From the NCBI RefSeq assembly GCF_008312885.1, contig NZ_VSSO01000004.1, forward strand, positions 372,001 through 436,000: a stretch of DNA of 64,000 nt. The letters are read 5' to 3'. The stretch is from Lolliginicoccus suaedae (GTDB taxonomy: Bacteria > Actinomycetota > Actinomycetes > Mycobacteriales > Mycobacteriaceae). The position numbers and the translations under genes are program-made. Below, piece by piece: positions 1 to 8,831 of this stretch; within the stretch, counting starts at the first letter, position 1; every line of letters starts with the position of its first letter. A model generated the notes under the pieces. The model was given only the letters and a program-made list of their open reading frames with translations. It did not search any database and was not told where the DNA came from.

Positions 1-1060
1 GGTTCGCTGGGGCATGGCCATCCCGTGCTCGCATCGACAGCCCGCGCGCGGTGATGGTGAACGGCGCCGCGACCACCTCGTGCGCCTCCCGGCCAGCGTG
101 ATGCTCACGGTCAAGGATGGCGAGGGCGCGCTGGGCGGCCTCGGCCCCGTCCTCGGCGGCATGGAACTGGCTGCCCACCATCCGTAGCGGCAGGTATGCC
201 TCGGCGGCGAGGATCAGCGCGACGAGCGCATCGTCGAGCTCCATGTTCCCGAAGACGAGCCGGAGCCCGACGCTGACGGCGACGAGTGCGACGCACAACG
301 TGGCGAGCGCCTCGAGCACCATCGAGGAGAGGAACGCGATCCGCAGCGATCCCATCGTCGCGGTGCGATGATTCTCGCCGAGCTCCTGCACTAGCTCGGC
401 CTGCCCGGCCTCGCGGCGGTGGGCGCGCAGCGTTGGCAGGCCCGCGATCAGATCAAGCAGCTGTGCTTGCAGCGCGGTCATCGCGCGCAGCTTGTTGCGG
501 GCGCGGTTCCTGGTGAGCAGCCCGATGAGGATCATGAACAGCGGCACCAGCGGCAGGGTCACCGCGATGATGATGGCCGCGGTGAGGTCATGCAGCGCAA
601 TGGTGACGAGCACCGCCGGGGGCACCAGCACCGCGAGCACCAGCGTGGGCAGGTAGCCCGAGAGGTACGGAATCAGCCCGTCGAGGCCACGGGTGACCAG
701 CAGCGCGGCCTCGTCGCGCGTTTCCGCGCGCCGCCGCGGCGGGAGTTCCGCGACGGCGTCGAGCACATCGGACTTGAGGCCGGAGACCACTGCGGCGGCG
801 CTGCGCTGCGCGTGGCGGGCCTGTGCCCAGGCTGCCGCGGCCCGGATCGCGGCGATCACGGCGAGCGCGATGAGCTCGGTGGTCCAGGGATCGAGGGCGC
901 GCAGCCCGGGATCGTGGGCGGCCCCGGCGAGGATGCGGGCGAGCAGGATCGCGGTGGCCAGGATCGTCGCGGTGGTGATCGCACCGGTGATCACGGTGAG
1001 CACCAGGTAGGGGCGCACCGGCCGGGAGAGCCGCCACAGGCGCGGATCGAAGGGCTTCAC
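1..1060 (-). CDS. cydD: CydD, thiol reductant ABC exporter subunit (C-terminal part outside window)
   Basis: N-terminal 353 residues of a half-size ABC exporter, cut by the window edge. CydDC exports glutathione/cysteine to the periplasmic side and is needed to assemble cytochrome bd. What is visible is the transmembrane domain: hydrophobic stretches at about residues 18-45, 60-80, 130-150, 155-180 and 245-285, and the coupling-region text LPTLRAHRREAGQA typical of ABC exporters. The ATPase domain is not in view. The GTG start at 1060 lies 10 nt after the cydB stop, so the gene is the third of cydABD; cydC presumably follows. Calling it CydD rather than CydC or a CydDC fusion is inferred from position. 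Confidence 0.85.
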   Translation of the reverse strand, partial: MKPFDPRLWRLSRPVRPYLVLTVITGAITTATILATAILLARILAGAAHDPGLRALDPWTTELIALAVIAAIRAAAAWAQARHAQRSAAAVVSGLKSDVLDAVAELPPRRRAETRDEAALLVTRGLDGLIPYLSGYLPTLVLAVLVPPAVLVTIALHDLTAAIIIAVTLPLVPLFMILIGLLTRNRARNKLRAMTALQAQLLDLIAGLPTLRAHRREAGQAELVQELGENHRTATMGSLRIAFLSSMVLEALATLCVALVAVSVGLRLVFGNMELDDALVALILAAEAYLPLRMVGSQFHAAEDGAEAAQRALAILDREHHAGREAHEVVAAPFTITARGLSMRARDGHAPAN

Positions 1061-1070
1061 CGCGGCCCGC

Positions 1071-2105
1071 TCACCGAGTGGCCTTGAGCCCGATCGAGTC
1101 GGGGATCTGCTCGACGCTGATGCGCTGGCGGAACACCCAGTAGGTCCAGCCCTGGTAGATCATCACCACCGGGGCGAGGAACGCGGCCGCCCAGGTCATC
1201 ACGGTCAAGGTGTAGGACGATGAGGCCGCGGACTCGACGGTGAGGCTGAACGCGGGGTCGATCGTCGAGGGCATCACGTTGGGGAACAGTGCGGCGAAGA
1301 GCATCCCGGTGGCCGACAGCACTGCGAGGAACGTGGCGACGAACGCCCAGCCCTCGCGCTCGCGGGCGGTCAGCACGACTGCCGCGACGAGTCCGGCCGC
1401 GGCGAGCGCCACGAACACCAGGGACAGCGACGAGCCGTAGGCGAGCTGCGTCCACACCGCGAAGCCACCGGCGACGACGAGGGTGGCCGGGGCAAGGAGG
1501 GCGGCGAGGCGCACCGCGTCGGCCCGGACCTCCCCGCCGGTCTTCAGCGAGATGAACACTGCCCCATGCAGGAGGAACAGCAGCGTGGTGGCGAGCCCAC
1601 CGAGCAGGGCGTAGGGGGTGAGGATGGCCTCCCACACGCCCACGATCTGCTTGTCCTCGTTGATGGGGGTGCCAGAGAGGATCGTCGCGAACGCCACGCC
1701 CCACAGCACCGCCGGGATCCACGAGCCGAGGATGATCCCGGCATCGCAGCGGGCGCGCCAGCGGTCGTCGTCGATCTTGCCGCGGAACTCGATGGCCACC
1801 GCGCGGAAGATCAGCGCGAGCAGGATCAGCAGCAGCGGCAGGTAGAAGCCGGAGAACAGGGTCGCGTACCAGTCGGGGAACGCGGCGAACATGGCACCGC
1901 CGGCGGTGATGAGCCATACCTCGTTGCCGTCCCACACGGGCCCGATGGTGTTGAGGACGGTGCGGCGGCGCTTGTCGGCGTTCATGCGGCTGTTGCGGCC
2001 AAGGACGGGCATGAGCATGCCCACGCCGAAGTCGAAGCCCTCGAGCACGAAGTAGCCGGTGAACAGGAAGGCGATGAGGATGAACCAGAGCGTCGTGAGT
2101 TCCAT
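1071..2105 (-). CDS. cydB: Cytochrome bd ubiquinol/menaquinol oxidase subunit II
   Basis: 344 aa integral membrane subunit of the bd-type terminal oxidase, which reduces oxygen to water with quinol electrons at high affinity and without proton pumping. The N-terminus carries the family pattern YFVLEGFDFGVGML, and about eight hydrophobic helices follow. The length is typical for the short actinobacterial CydB. The ATG lies 14 nt after the cydA stop and cydD follows after 10 nt, so the three genes form one transcription unit. Confidence 0.95.
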   Translation of the reverse strand: MELTTLWFILIAFLFTGYFVLEGFDFGVGMLMPVLGRNSRMNADKRRRTVLNTIGPVWDGNEVWLITAGGAMFAAFPDWYATLFSGFYLPLLLILLALIFRAVAIEFRGKIDDDRWRARCDAGIILGSWIPAVLWGVAFATILSGTPINEDKQIVGVWEAILTPYALLGGLATTLLFLLHGAVFISLKTGGEVRADAVRLAALLAPATLVVAGGFAVWTQLAYGSSLSLVFVALAAAGLVAAVVLTAREREGWAFVATFLAVLSATGMLFAALFPNVMPSTIDPAFSLTVESAASSSYTLTVMTWAAAFLAPVVMIYQGWTYWVFRQRISVEQIPDSIGLKATR

Positions 2106-2119
2106 CGTGGCGGTCCGTC

Positions 2120-3625
2120 CTAGTAGGCGAACGACAGCGGCTTCACGCCGTCGTCCTCGTCGTGGTCGTCTTCGTGGTGGGGGTGGCGGTCATGCTCGAG
2201 CGGTCCTTCCACGACGTAGCGCCGCATGAGGGTGAACCAGACGAGCGCGAGCGCCCCGTAGACGGCGGTGAACGTGAGCAGCGAGAACAGCACGAGCGCC
2301 GGGGGGTGCCCGGAGACGGCCTGGTCCACGGTGAGGCGGATCTGGTCGACGCCGTTGAGGTTGGGCGCGACGACCCACGGCTGGCGGCCCATCTCGGTGA
2401 ACACCCAGCCCGCGCTGTTGGCGAGGAACGGGGTGGGGATGGCGATCAGCGAGAGCTTGGCGTACCAGTCCTGGTCGGGGACGCGCCCGCGGCGGGTGGC
2501 CCACAGCCCGGCGGCCGCGAGGATGGCGGAGCCGGCGGCGAGGCCGATCATCATGCGGAACGACCAGTAGGTGACGAACAGGTTCGGGCGATAGTTGCCG
2601 GGGCCGAAGCGCTCCTCGTACTCGGCCTGCAGCTCGGTGACGCCCGGCAGCTCGGCGCTGAAGTCGTTGGTGGCAAGGAACGAGGTGAGCGCGGGGATGG
2701 TGATCCAGTGACGAACGCTCTCGCAATCGTTGTGGTCGCCGACGGTGAGGATGGAGAACGCTGCGGGCTGCTCGGTGTGGCACAGTGCCTCGGCCGAGGC
2801 CATCTTCATGGGTTGCTGCTCGAACATCAGCTTGGCCTGGATGTCACCGGTGACGCCGAGGGCGACGCCGGAGGCGATCATTACCAGGAGCGCGACGCGG
2901 GTGACGGGCCGCCACATGACGCGGGCCTCCTCGCGAAGCTCCGCGGCCATCTCGGGGCTGGCGTCGCGGGCCTGCTTCATGCGGCGCACCATCCACCAGC
3001 CGCCGATGCCGGCGACGAACGTGCCAGCGGTGAGGAATGATCCGGCGATCGTGTGGGGGAACGCGGCGAGGGCGGTGCTGTTGGTGAGCAGCGCCCAGAT
3101 GCTGGTCAGCTCTGCCCGGCCGTTCTCGGGGTTGATCGTGGCCCCCACCGGGTGCTGCATGAAGGAGTTGGCGACGATGATGAAGTAGGCGGACATGTTT
3201 ACGCCGATGGCCACGAGCCAGATCGTCGCGAGGTGGACGAGCTTGTGCAGCCGTCCCCAGCCGAAGATCCATAGGCCGAGGAACGTGGATTCGATGAAGA
3301 ACGCGGCAAGGCCCTCGAGCGCGAGCGGCGCGCCGAAGACGTCACCGATGAAGCGGGAGTACTCGGACCAGTTCATGCCGAACTGGAACTCCTGCACGAT
3401 GCCAGTGACGACGCCGAGGGCGAAGTTGATGAGGAAGAGCTTGCCGAAGAACTTGGTGAGCCGGTACCAGTGGTCCTTCTTGGTGATGACCCACATGGTC
3501 TGCATGAAGGCCACGAGCGGCGCGAGGCCGATGGTCAGCGGCACGAAGATGAAATGGTAGACCGTCGTGATGCCGAACTGCCATCGCGAGATGTCCACGG
3601 TGTCGAGGAAGTCGAGGCCGAACAC
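2120..3625 (-). CDS. cydA: Cytochrome bd oxidase subunit I
   Basis: 501 aa heme-bearing, quinol-oxidising subunit. The N-terminus has SRWQFGITTVYHF, where His24 corresponds to the conserved axial heme ligand near residue 19 of other CydA proteins. GRQPW, part of the conserved quinol-oxidation region, lies near residue 411, and about nine membrane helices are visible. I chose GTG at 3625 because GGAG sits 6 nt upstream; an in-frame GTG at 3658 would add 11 residues but has no ribosome binding site. It is the first gene of cydABD, about 110 nt downstream of a doubled palindrome (3737-3771). Confidence 0.95.
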   Translation of the reverse strand: MFGLDFLDTVDISRWQFGITTVYHFIFVPLTIGLAPLVAFMQTMWVITKKDHWYRLTKFFGKLFLINFALGVVTGIVQEFQFGMNWSEYSRFIGDVFGAPLALEGLAAFFIESTFLGLWIFGWGRLHKLVHLATIWLVAIGVNMSAYFIIVANSFMQHPVGATINPENGRAELTSIWALLTNSTALAAFPHTIAGSFLTAGTFVAGIGGWWMVRRMKQARDASPEMAAELREEARVMWRPVTRVALLVMIASGVALGVTGDIQAKLMFEQQPMKMASAEALCHTEQPAAFSILTVGDHNDCESVRHWITIPALTSFLATNDFSAELPGVTELQAEYEERFGPGNYRPNLFVTYWSFRMMIGLAAGSAILAAAGLWATRRGRVPDQDWYAKLSLIAIPTPFLANSAGWVFTEMGRQPWVVAPNLNGVDQIRLTVDQAVSGHPPALVLFSLLTFTAVYGALALVWFTLMRRYVVEGPLEHDRHPHHEDDHDEDDGVKPLSFAY

Positions 3626-3736
3626 GAGCTTCTCCAAACCGGGGCGGCGCTGCCCCACCGAGCGGCTGTTGTGCTGACGATACGACGCCGCTGGATTCTG
3701 CGGCGGGCATTACACGGTCAGCAATCCCCACGGTAC

Positions 3737-3771
3737 TACTACTTTCCGTAGTAAGAACTACTCGATGTAGT
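3737..3771. promoter_or_regulatory. Tandem palindromic operator upstream of cydA
   Basis: Two inverted repeats of the form ACTAC-N5-GTAGT lie side by side: TACTAC/GTAGTA at 3737-3742 and 3748-3753 around TTTCC, and ACTAC/GTAGT at 3757-3761 and 3767-3771 around TCGAT. The centres are 19 bp apart, close to two helical turns, so bound dimers would sit on about the same DNA face. The site lies between pabC and cydA and is AT-richer than its surroundings. From memory, the half-sites resemble those of BlaI/MecI/CopY winged-helix repressors; the regulator is not in this window. Confidence 0.6.
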
Positions 3772-3829
3772 AGACCTTGGTCACAGCATCAACAGCCGTC
3801 TAGCCTTCCCGCTCGGCCGCCCGAGACCG

Positions 3830-4690
3830 CTAGTCCCGCTCCACCGCGCGATCCACCAGGCGCGCCACGTCCCCCGCCACCGGCGGCTCGGGCATGCGAA
3901 GACCGTTGACGCTCGTGATCCGCGCGCTCAGCGTGACGCTCGACATCATCCACGCGCCATCCGCGTTCAGCAGGTCCACCACCGTGATCGGCTCGACCGC
4001 GGTGCCGAAGCCATGCTCCTCCGCGATGTCGAACACTGCCTGCTGCGTCGTGCTCGGCAGGATCCCCAGCGAGGCCGGTGGCGTCACCAGCGTCGTGCCC
4101 CGCAGCAGCACCACCGCCGCGCTCGGCCCCTCCAGGATGTAGCCATCGGAGCTGACGAAGATCGCATCCTCCGCGCCGTTGTCCACGGCGTACCGGATCG
4201 CCGCCATGTTCATCGCGTACGAGAGCGTCTTCGCGCCGAGCAGCAGCCAGGGCGCGTGCTCCTGCAAGTCGCTGGCATACCCCCGCTCCAGCGTCAGCAC
4301 GCCCACGCCACCGGCTCGCGCCTTGAGCATCCGCTGGCCCAGCGGACTGATGAGCACATAGCCCGTGGTAGCGCTTCCCGCATGCTCCCGGCCCCGCGAG
4401 TACACCAGGCGCAGCGCGCCCTCGCGCCGATCGCCCCACACACGCACCGCCATGCTGATCGCATCACGCCAATCACCCGCATCGACCACCGGCAGCCCGA
4501 GCGCCCGCGAGGACCGCGCGAGGCGCGCGAGATGCGCGTCCAGGTTGCACGCCCGGCCATGCCGGACCAGCAGCGTCTCGAACACACCATCACCACGCAG
4601 CGCGGCGAGATCATCCGCGTGGAGGAACGGCTCGTCCGCATCGCGCAGCTCGCAATCGAGAGTCACCAGAACCTGCTCAGCCATAGCCAT
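3830..4690 (-). CDS. pabC: Aminodeoxychorismate lyase / class IV aminotransferase
   Basis: 286 aa PLP enzyme of fold type IV. PabC converts 4-amino-4-deoxychorismate to p-aminobenzoate and pyruvate for folate synthesis. Visible signatures are RGDGVFET at residues 32-39, the PLP lysine in GAKTLSYAMN (Lys154), and YILEGPSAAV at about 184-193. The family also includes branched-chain and D-amino acid aminotransferases, so the exact substrate is inferred from gene order: Mycobacterium has the same pair (Rv0812 beside Rv0811c) near purM. It is divergent from ygfZ, 37 nt apart, so the two promoters must overlap. Confidence 0.82.
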   Translation of the reverse strand: MAMAEQVLVTLDCELRDADEPFLHADDLAALRGDGVFETLLVRHGRACNLDAHLARLARSSRALGLPVVDAGDWRDAISMAVRVWGDRREGALRLVYSRGREHAGSATTGYVLISPLGQRMLKARAGGVGVLTLERGYASDLQEHAPWLLLGAKTLSYAMNMAAIRYAVDNGAEDAIFVSSDGYILEGPSAAVVLLRGTTLVTPPASLGILPSTTQQAVFDIAEEHGFGTAVEPITVVDLLNADGAWMMSSVTLSARITSVNGLRMPEPPVAGDVARLVDRAVERD

Positions 4691-4727
4691 GAAGCGTATT
4701 AGCCGCTCGGGCCGTAGGATCGATGAC

Positions 4728-5876
4728 GTGGCCGTAAACGATGCAACAGATCCACAGCGCCCACCGACCCCTGCAGCGGCCCCGGGCTATACAAGTCCGC
4801 TACTGGCCCTGCCTGGGGCGATACCCGCCCCCGAGGACTCGCCCGACCACGGCGTGGCCTGGCATTATGGGGATCCCCTGACCGAGCAGCGGCCAGCCCG
4901 CGATGGCATCGCCGTCATCGACCGCTCGCACCGGGGAGTGATCACGATCACCGGGCCAGATCGCCTCACCTGGCTCCACTCCCTCGCCAGCCAGGACTTC
5001 ACCAGCCTCGCCGACGGTGAGACCACCGAATCCCTCCTGCTCGACGTCAATGGACGCATCGAGCACCACTTCATCGCCACCGATCTCGATGGCACCCTGT
5101 GGCTCGACACCGAGCGCGAGCGCACGGCCGAGCTGCTCGGCCACCTCACCAAGATGGTGTTCTGGTCCAAGGTCGAAGTCCACGAGGCCGACATGGGCGT
5201 GCTCACCCTCCTCGGCCCCGGCGTCGCCAGCATCGACGCGATCCCGGCACCGGACCGCGCCGCAGCACTGCCCGGCGGGGGCATCGCCCGCCCCCTCCCC
5301 TGGCCCGTCGAGGGACAGCGCTGGGACCTGATCGTGCCCCGCGAGTCATTGCGATCCTGGTGGACCACGCTCACCACCGGCGGCGCACGGCCGGCGGGCA
5401 GCTGGACCTTCGAGGCGCTGCGCGTCCCCGCGATGCGCCCCCGCGTGGGCATCGACACCGACGAGCGCACCATCCCGCACGAGGCCCGCTGGGTCGGCAG
5501 CACCGCCGAGCATGGCGCCGTGCACCTCTACAAGGGTTGCTACCGGGGCCAGGAGACCGTCTCGCGCGTGCACAACCTGGGACGCCCGCCCCGGCACCTC
5601 GTGCTCCTGCACCTCGATGGCTCCGCCGACGAGCGCCCCGCGACCGGCGACCCGGTGCTCGCGGAGGGGCGCACGGTCGGCCGCATCGGCACCGTCGTGG
5701 ATCACCACGAGGACGGAGTGCTCGCGCTCGCGCTGCTCAAGCGGTCCGTGCCCGTCGACACGACGCTCCATGCCGGCAAGGACACCATCGCCGCCTCCAT
5801 AGACCCCGATACCTTCCCCCGCTACGAGGAGGTACAGCCCGGGCGGGCTGCCGTGGACCGGCTGCGTGGCCGATGA
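4728..5876 (+). CDS. ygfZ: YgfZ/GcvT-fold, folate-binding Fe-S cluster maintenance protein
   Basis: 382 aa protein of the COG0354 family, related to the glycine cleavage T protein. These proteins use a folate cofactor to help assemble or repair certain Fe-S enzymes. The diagnostic motif KGCYRGQE is at about residues 269-276, followed by the usual C-terminal barrel. I start at GTG 4728, with AGGA 8 nt upstream; the open frame extends further back but only through pabC antisense. It is divergent from pabC, a folate gene, which fits the cofactor. Its TGA overlaps the next ATG as ATGA. Confidence 0.88.
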   Translation: MAVNDATDPQRPPTPAAAPGYTSPLLALPGAIPAPEDSPDHGVAWHYGDPLTEQRPARDGIAVIDRSHRGVITITGPDRLTWLHSLASQDFTSLADGETTESLLLDVNGRIEHHFIATDLDGTLWLDTERERTAELLGHLTKMVFWSKVEVHEADMGVLTLLGPGVASIDAIPAPDRAAALPGGGIARPLPWPVEGQRWDLIVPRESLRSWWTTLTTGGARPAGSWTFEALRVPAMRPRVGIDTDERTIPHEARWVGSTAEHGAVHLYKGCYRGQETVSRVHNLGRPPRHLVLLHLDGSADERPATGDPVLAEGRTVGRIGTVVDHHEDGVLALALLKRSVPVDTTLHAGKDTIAASIDPDTFPRYEEVQPGRAAVDRLRGR

Positions 5877-6838
5877 GCACCACAGCGCGGTTCGTGCCGC
5901 TCGTCGACGTAGTGCGCTCCGGCTTCACCGAATGCACCCACTATGGCGCGCTCATCGCGCTCGGCCCCGACGGGGAGAGCATCCTCGAGCTCGGCGACGC
6001 CCGCTCCCCCCTCTTTCCCCGCTCCACCAACAAGCCCCTGCAATCCGTGGGGCTGCTCCGTGCCGGCTACCAGACCGCATCGAGCGAGGAGCTGGCTCTT
6101 GCCTCCGCCTCGCACTACGCCGAGCCCCAGCACCTCGCCATCATCGAGCGCATGCTCGATGCGGCCGGCCTGCACGAGGAGCAGCTGGGATGCCCGCCCG
6201 ACCTGCCCTTGGACGAGCAGGCGCGCGCGAAGATGCTCGTGAACGGACTCGGACCGCGGCGGCTCTGCATGAACTGCTCCGGCAAGCACGCGGCGATGCT
6301 CGCTACCTGCCAGCGCAACGACTGGCCGCTCGGCACCTACCTGCAGGCCGATCATCCCTTGCAGGAGGAGATCGCCAGCACGGTCCGCGACCTCACCGGC
6401 GCCGCGGATGCACCGCTCGGGATCGACGGCTGCGGCCTGCCCATCATTCCGGTGCCCCTCGACGGGCTCGCCCGTGCTTTCGCCCGGCTCGTCACCGCGC
6501 CCAGTGGCAGCCACGAGCATGCCGTGGCCGCAGCGGCCCGCGCGCATCCCGAGCTTCTCTCGGGCACCGGGGCGCCCGATGCGATCATCATGCGGGCGAT
6601 ACCCGGCATGCTATGCAAGTCCGGCGCCGATGGGGTCTTCGCCGGAGCCCTTCCCGATGGCAGATCGTTCGCGTTCAAGATCTCCGACGGTCACGAGCGC
6701 GCCCGCCTGCCCCTCGTGCGAGCGGTCCTTGAGCTTCTCGAGGTCGCCCAAGCCGCGGATCTGCCCGACTCCCCCGTCCTTGGCGGAGGTCACACCGTGG
6801 GCGAAATCCGCTCCAGGGTTTTACCTGTAGCGCGCTGA
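5873..6838 (+). CDS. L-asparaginase II family protein (PF06089 type)
   Basis: 321 aa. It resembles the Rhizobium etli-type asparaginase II family, which hydrolyses asparagine to aspartate and ammonia and is unrelated to the E. coli AnsA/AnsB fold. Family patterns seen: FPRSTNKPLQSVGLL near residue 42, SASHYAEPQH near 76, CSGKHAAML near 138, GIDGCGLPI near 181 and CKSGADGVF near 245. Many genomes annotate it only as 'asparaginase'. Translation is coupled to ygfZ through an ATGA overlap. The substrate is inferred from the family. Confidence 0.82.
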   Translation: MSTTARFVPLVDVVRSGFTECTHYGALIALGPDGESILELGDARSPLFPRSTNKPLQSVGLLRAGYQTASSEELALASASHYAEPQHLAIIERMLDAAGLHEEQLGCPPDLPLDEQARAKMLVNGLGPRRLCMNCSGKHAAMLATCQRNDWPLGTYLQADHPLQEEIASTVRDLTGAADAPLGIDGCGLPIIPVPLDGLARAFARLVTAPSGSHEHAVAAAARAHPELLSGTGAPDAIIMRAIPGMLCKSGADGVFAGALPDGRSFAFKISDGHERARLPLVRAVLELLEVAQAADLPDSPVLGGGHTVGEIRSRVLPVAR

Positions 6839-6890
6839 ACTGGTAGTTTCACCCACTGCTGCGAGGTGACGAACGCATGGCGCAGGATTG

Positions 6891-6934
6891 TTGACTACGT
6901 CGTTGCGGCATAAATTCGCATCTCGCGGTAGAGT
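6891..6934 (+). promoter_or_regulatory. Possible promoter of the DUF3073 gene
   Basis: The 176-nt gap before the DUF3073 gene holds TTGACT (6891-6896), TAAATT (6911-6916) and TAGAGT (6929-6934). TAGAGT fits the actinobacterial TANNNT -10 pattern. No -35/-10 pair has ideal spacing: TTGACT to TAAATT is 14 nt, and TTGCGG to TAGAGT is 20 nt. The assignment is therefore tentative. Confidence 0.3.
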
Positions 6935-7014
6935 GTGTGCCAGGAAGAATCATCAGACACGAACGGGGTCGCCAAATCCCCAGGCCACCCCGACATCGCG
7001 CGAGGGGGTCAGCC

Positions 7015-7221
7015 ATGGGCCGCGGCCGGGCAAAGGCGAAGCAGACCAAGGTTGCACGGGCATTGAAGTACAGCTCTCCGAACACCGACTTCGATCAGCT
7101 TCAAAAGGAGCTGTCCGGGTCGCCGTCGCAAGGACATCGCGACGGTCGGAACGCTGATGATCCGTACGAGCCGGATTACTCGCGCTGGGTCGACGACGAT
7201 TATCAGAGCTGGGGCCGCTGA
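7015..7221 (+). CDS. DUF3073 small actinobacterial protein
   Basis: 68 aa, basic N-terminus and acidic C-terminus. The start MGRGRAKAKQTKVAR and the segment KYSSPNTDFDQLQKEL are the hallmark of DUF3073 (Rv0810c type), conserved in actinobacteria but of unknown function. ATG 7015 is chosen because it begins the conserved domain and has a G-rich ribosome binding site; the open frame extends upstream without family similarity. A strong hairpin terminator follows 33 nt downstream, so the gene looks monocistronic. The place beside purM matches Mycobacterium, where it also faces purM. Confidence 0.88.
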   Translation: MGRGRAKAKQTKVARALKYSSPNTDFDQLQKELSGSPSQGHRDGRNADDPYEPDYSRWVDDDYQSWGR

Positions 7222-7253
7222 GCAGCCAAGCTTCCCGCAGTTGAAAAATCGTT

Positions 7254-7285
7254 AAGGTGGGGCACTCGAGAGTGCCCCACCTTTT
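7254..7285. terminator. Strong intrinsic terminator after the DUF3073 gene
   Basis: A perfect 13-bp stem, AAGGTGGGGCACT pairing with its complement, around a CGAG tetraloop, ending in TTTT on the plus strand. It begins 33 nt after the DUF3073 stop. The reverse direction has an A/T-rich flank too (GAAAAATCGTT), so it may also stop transcripts coming from purM. Confidence 0.85.
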
Positions 7286-7396
7286 CATGTCACAACGGTT
7301 GCTGGTTGGCGATCGGTTTCTCGCGCTGCTTCTATGGTTTGGCCCGATGATCGCCGGGTATCGCCAGGCGAGCTTCCCCCGCCGGGCATCGCCGCC

Positions 7397-7501
7397 CGAA
7401 TCTGCCACCCTTCACGCGCAGCCGCCACGACTAGACCCCAGCGACCACGGTTGCTTCCGTGGCAGGTCCCCCGCAAAGGTGGCCGCTAGCGACCATGGGT
7501 G
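7397..7501. repeat. GCCAC/GTGGC-rich intergenic element, copy 1
   Basis: The 306-nt space between the DUF3073 terminator and the end of purM holds no gene. It contains many GCCAC and GTGGC pentamers in converging orientation and a perfect small hairpin, CCACGG-TTGCTT-CCGTGG (7445-7462). It starts with CGAATCTGCCAC and ends with GGTGGCCGCTAGCG, both closely matched in the element at 44366-44500 on the opposite strand. Nothing else is recognisable in 7502-7591. Confidence 0.45.
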
Positions 7502-7591
7502 GCAGCTGCGTCCAGGCAGGTAAGCAGGACGAGGGCCGCTGCGCACCGGCAGCAGCGCGCCTCGCCTCGCAACCGGTGGCAGTTCCGCTAG

Positions 7592-8680
7592 CTAGAACCG
7601 CGGGTGGTTGCCGAGAAGCAGGGCGCGGAGGCCGCTGCCGTTCTCGGTGTCGTTCGCGCGGCGCACGGAGCCGATGGTCCAGCAGTCGATGTGGCGTGCG
7701 GTGAGCACCGCGAGCGCCCGGTCGACGTCCTCGGGGGCAACGATGGCTACCATGCCGACACCCATGTTGAAGGTGCGCGCCATCTCGCTGGGATCAACCT
7801 TGCCGCGCTGCTCGATGAGCCGGAACACCGCTCCCGGGCTCCAGGTGCCCCTGTCGAGGTCGACGACGAGGCCCGCGGGGATGACCCGCGACAGGTTCTC
7901 GGCAAGACCGCCACCGGTGACGTGGCAGAAGGTGCGCACATCGGTCTCGGCCGCGAGCGCGAGGCAGTCCTTGGCGTAGATCCGGGTGGGCTCGAGGAGC
8001 TCCTCGCCCAGGGTCCGCCCGAATTCCTCGACGTGGGCCTCCAGCGACATGCGGGTGATGTCGAGGAGCACCTTGCGGGCCAGCGAGTAGCCGTTGGAGT
8101 GCAGGCCGGAGGATGCCATGGCGATCGCGACATCGCCGGGGCGCACCTTGTCCGGGGTGAGCACCGCGTCCGCCTCGACAACGCCCACGCCAGTGGCGGA
8201 GAGATCGTAGTCGGACGCGCCCATCATGCCGGGGTGCTCGGCGGTCTCGCCGCCGAGCAGCGCGCATCCGGCCTGCACGCAGCCCTCGGCGATGCCGGAG
8301 ACGATCGCGGCGACCTTTTCCGGGATGACCTTGCCGACAGCAATGTAGTCCTGGAGGAACAAAGGCTCGGCACCGCACACGACGAGGTCATCGACGACCA
8401 TCGCGACGAGGTCGAGGCCCACGGTGTCATGCTTGTCCATCGCCTGCGCGATCGCGAGCTTGGTGCCCACGCCGTCGGTGGACGAGGCGAGCAGGGGTTC
8501 CTTGTAGGTGGTGCGCAGCGCGAACAGCCCTGCGAAGCCGCCGAGGCCACCCACGACCTCGGGCCGGGTTGCCTTCCGCGCGAGCGGCTTGAAAAGTTCT
8601 ACTGCCCGCTCGCCTGCATCAATGTCTACGCCGGCCGCGGCGTAGGATGCTCCGGAATCGTGGGTGTTGTCATCGATCAT
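7592..8680 (-). CDS. purM: Phosphoribosylformylglycinamidine cyclo-ligase (AIR synthetase)
   Basis: 362 aa. It closes the imidazole ring: FGAM + ATP gives AIR, step five of de novo purine synthesis, in the cytosol. Family text is clear: SYAAAGVDIDAG at the N-terminus, LLASSTDGVGTKL, DLVVCGAEPLFLQDY, GGETAEHPGMM and SSGLHSNGYSLAR. ATG 8680 gives the usual length; an in-frame GTG at 8713 would add 11 residues without a ribosome binding site. It follows purF on the same strand, with an SDR gene inserted between. Confidence 0.96.
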   Translation of the reverse strand: MIDDNTHDSGASYAAAGVDIDAGERAVELFKPLARKATRPEVVGGLGGFAGLFALRTTYKEPLLASSTDGVGTKLAIAQAMDKHDTVGLDLVAMVVDDLVVCGAEPLFLQDYIAVGKVIPEKVAAIVSGIAEGCVQAGCALLGGETAEHPGMMGASDYDLSATGVGVVEADAVLTPDKVRPGDVAIAMASSGLHSNGYSLARKVLLDITRMSLEAHVEEFGRTLGEELLEPTRIYAKDCLALAAETDVRTFCHVTGGGLAENLSRVIPAGLVVDLDRGTWSPGAVFRLIEQRGKVDPSEMARTFNMGVGMVAIVAPEDVDRALAVLTARHIDCWTIGSVRRANDTENGSGLRALLLGNHPRF

Positions 8681-8831
8681 GGGGTCCGTTAGCTCCGCCC
8701 GTGGGATTGTCACACGTTACGGGGCTACGCTACCGGACTCGAGGCCCCGGTTACACCTCGCTGGCAGCGAGGGCCTGCCCCGAGCGACCATCACCCGGCA
8801 TGGCCGACGCGTGCGCGACCCTGGGCGCGAG

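Noticed and set aside
419-2123. Long plus-strand open frames rich in Arg, Gly and His over the cyd genes
   Set aside because: They are antisense to cydD and cydB, whose membrane-protein motifs are clear.
7286-7591. A small gene in the gap between the DUF3073 terminator and purM
   Set aside because: The open frames there start inside the terminator or lack ribosome binding sites and show no protein-like composition.
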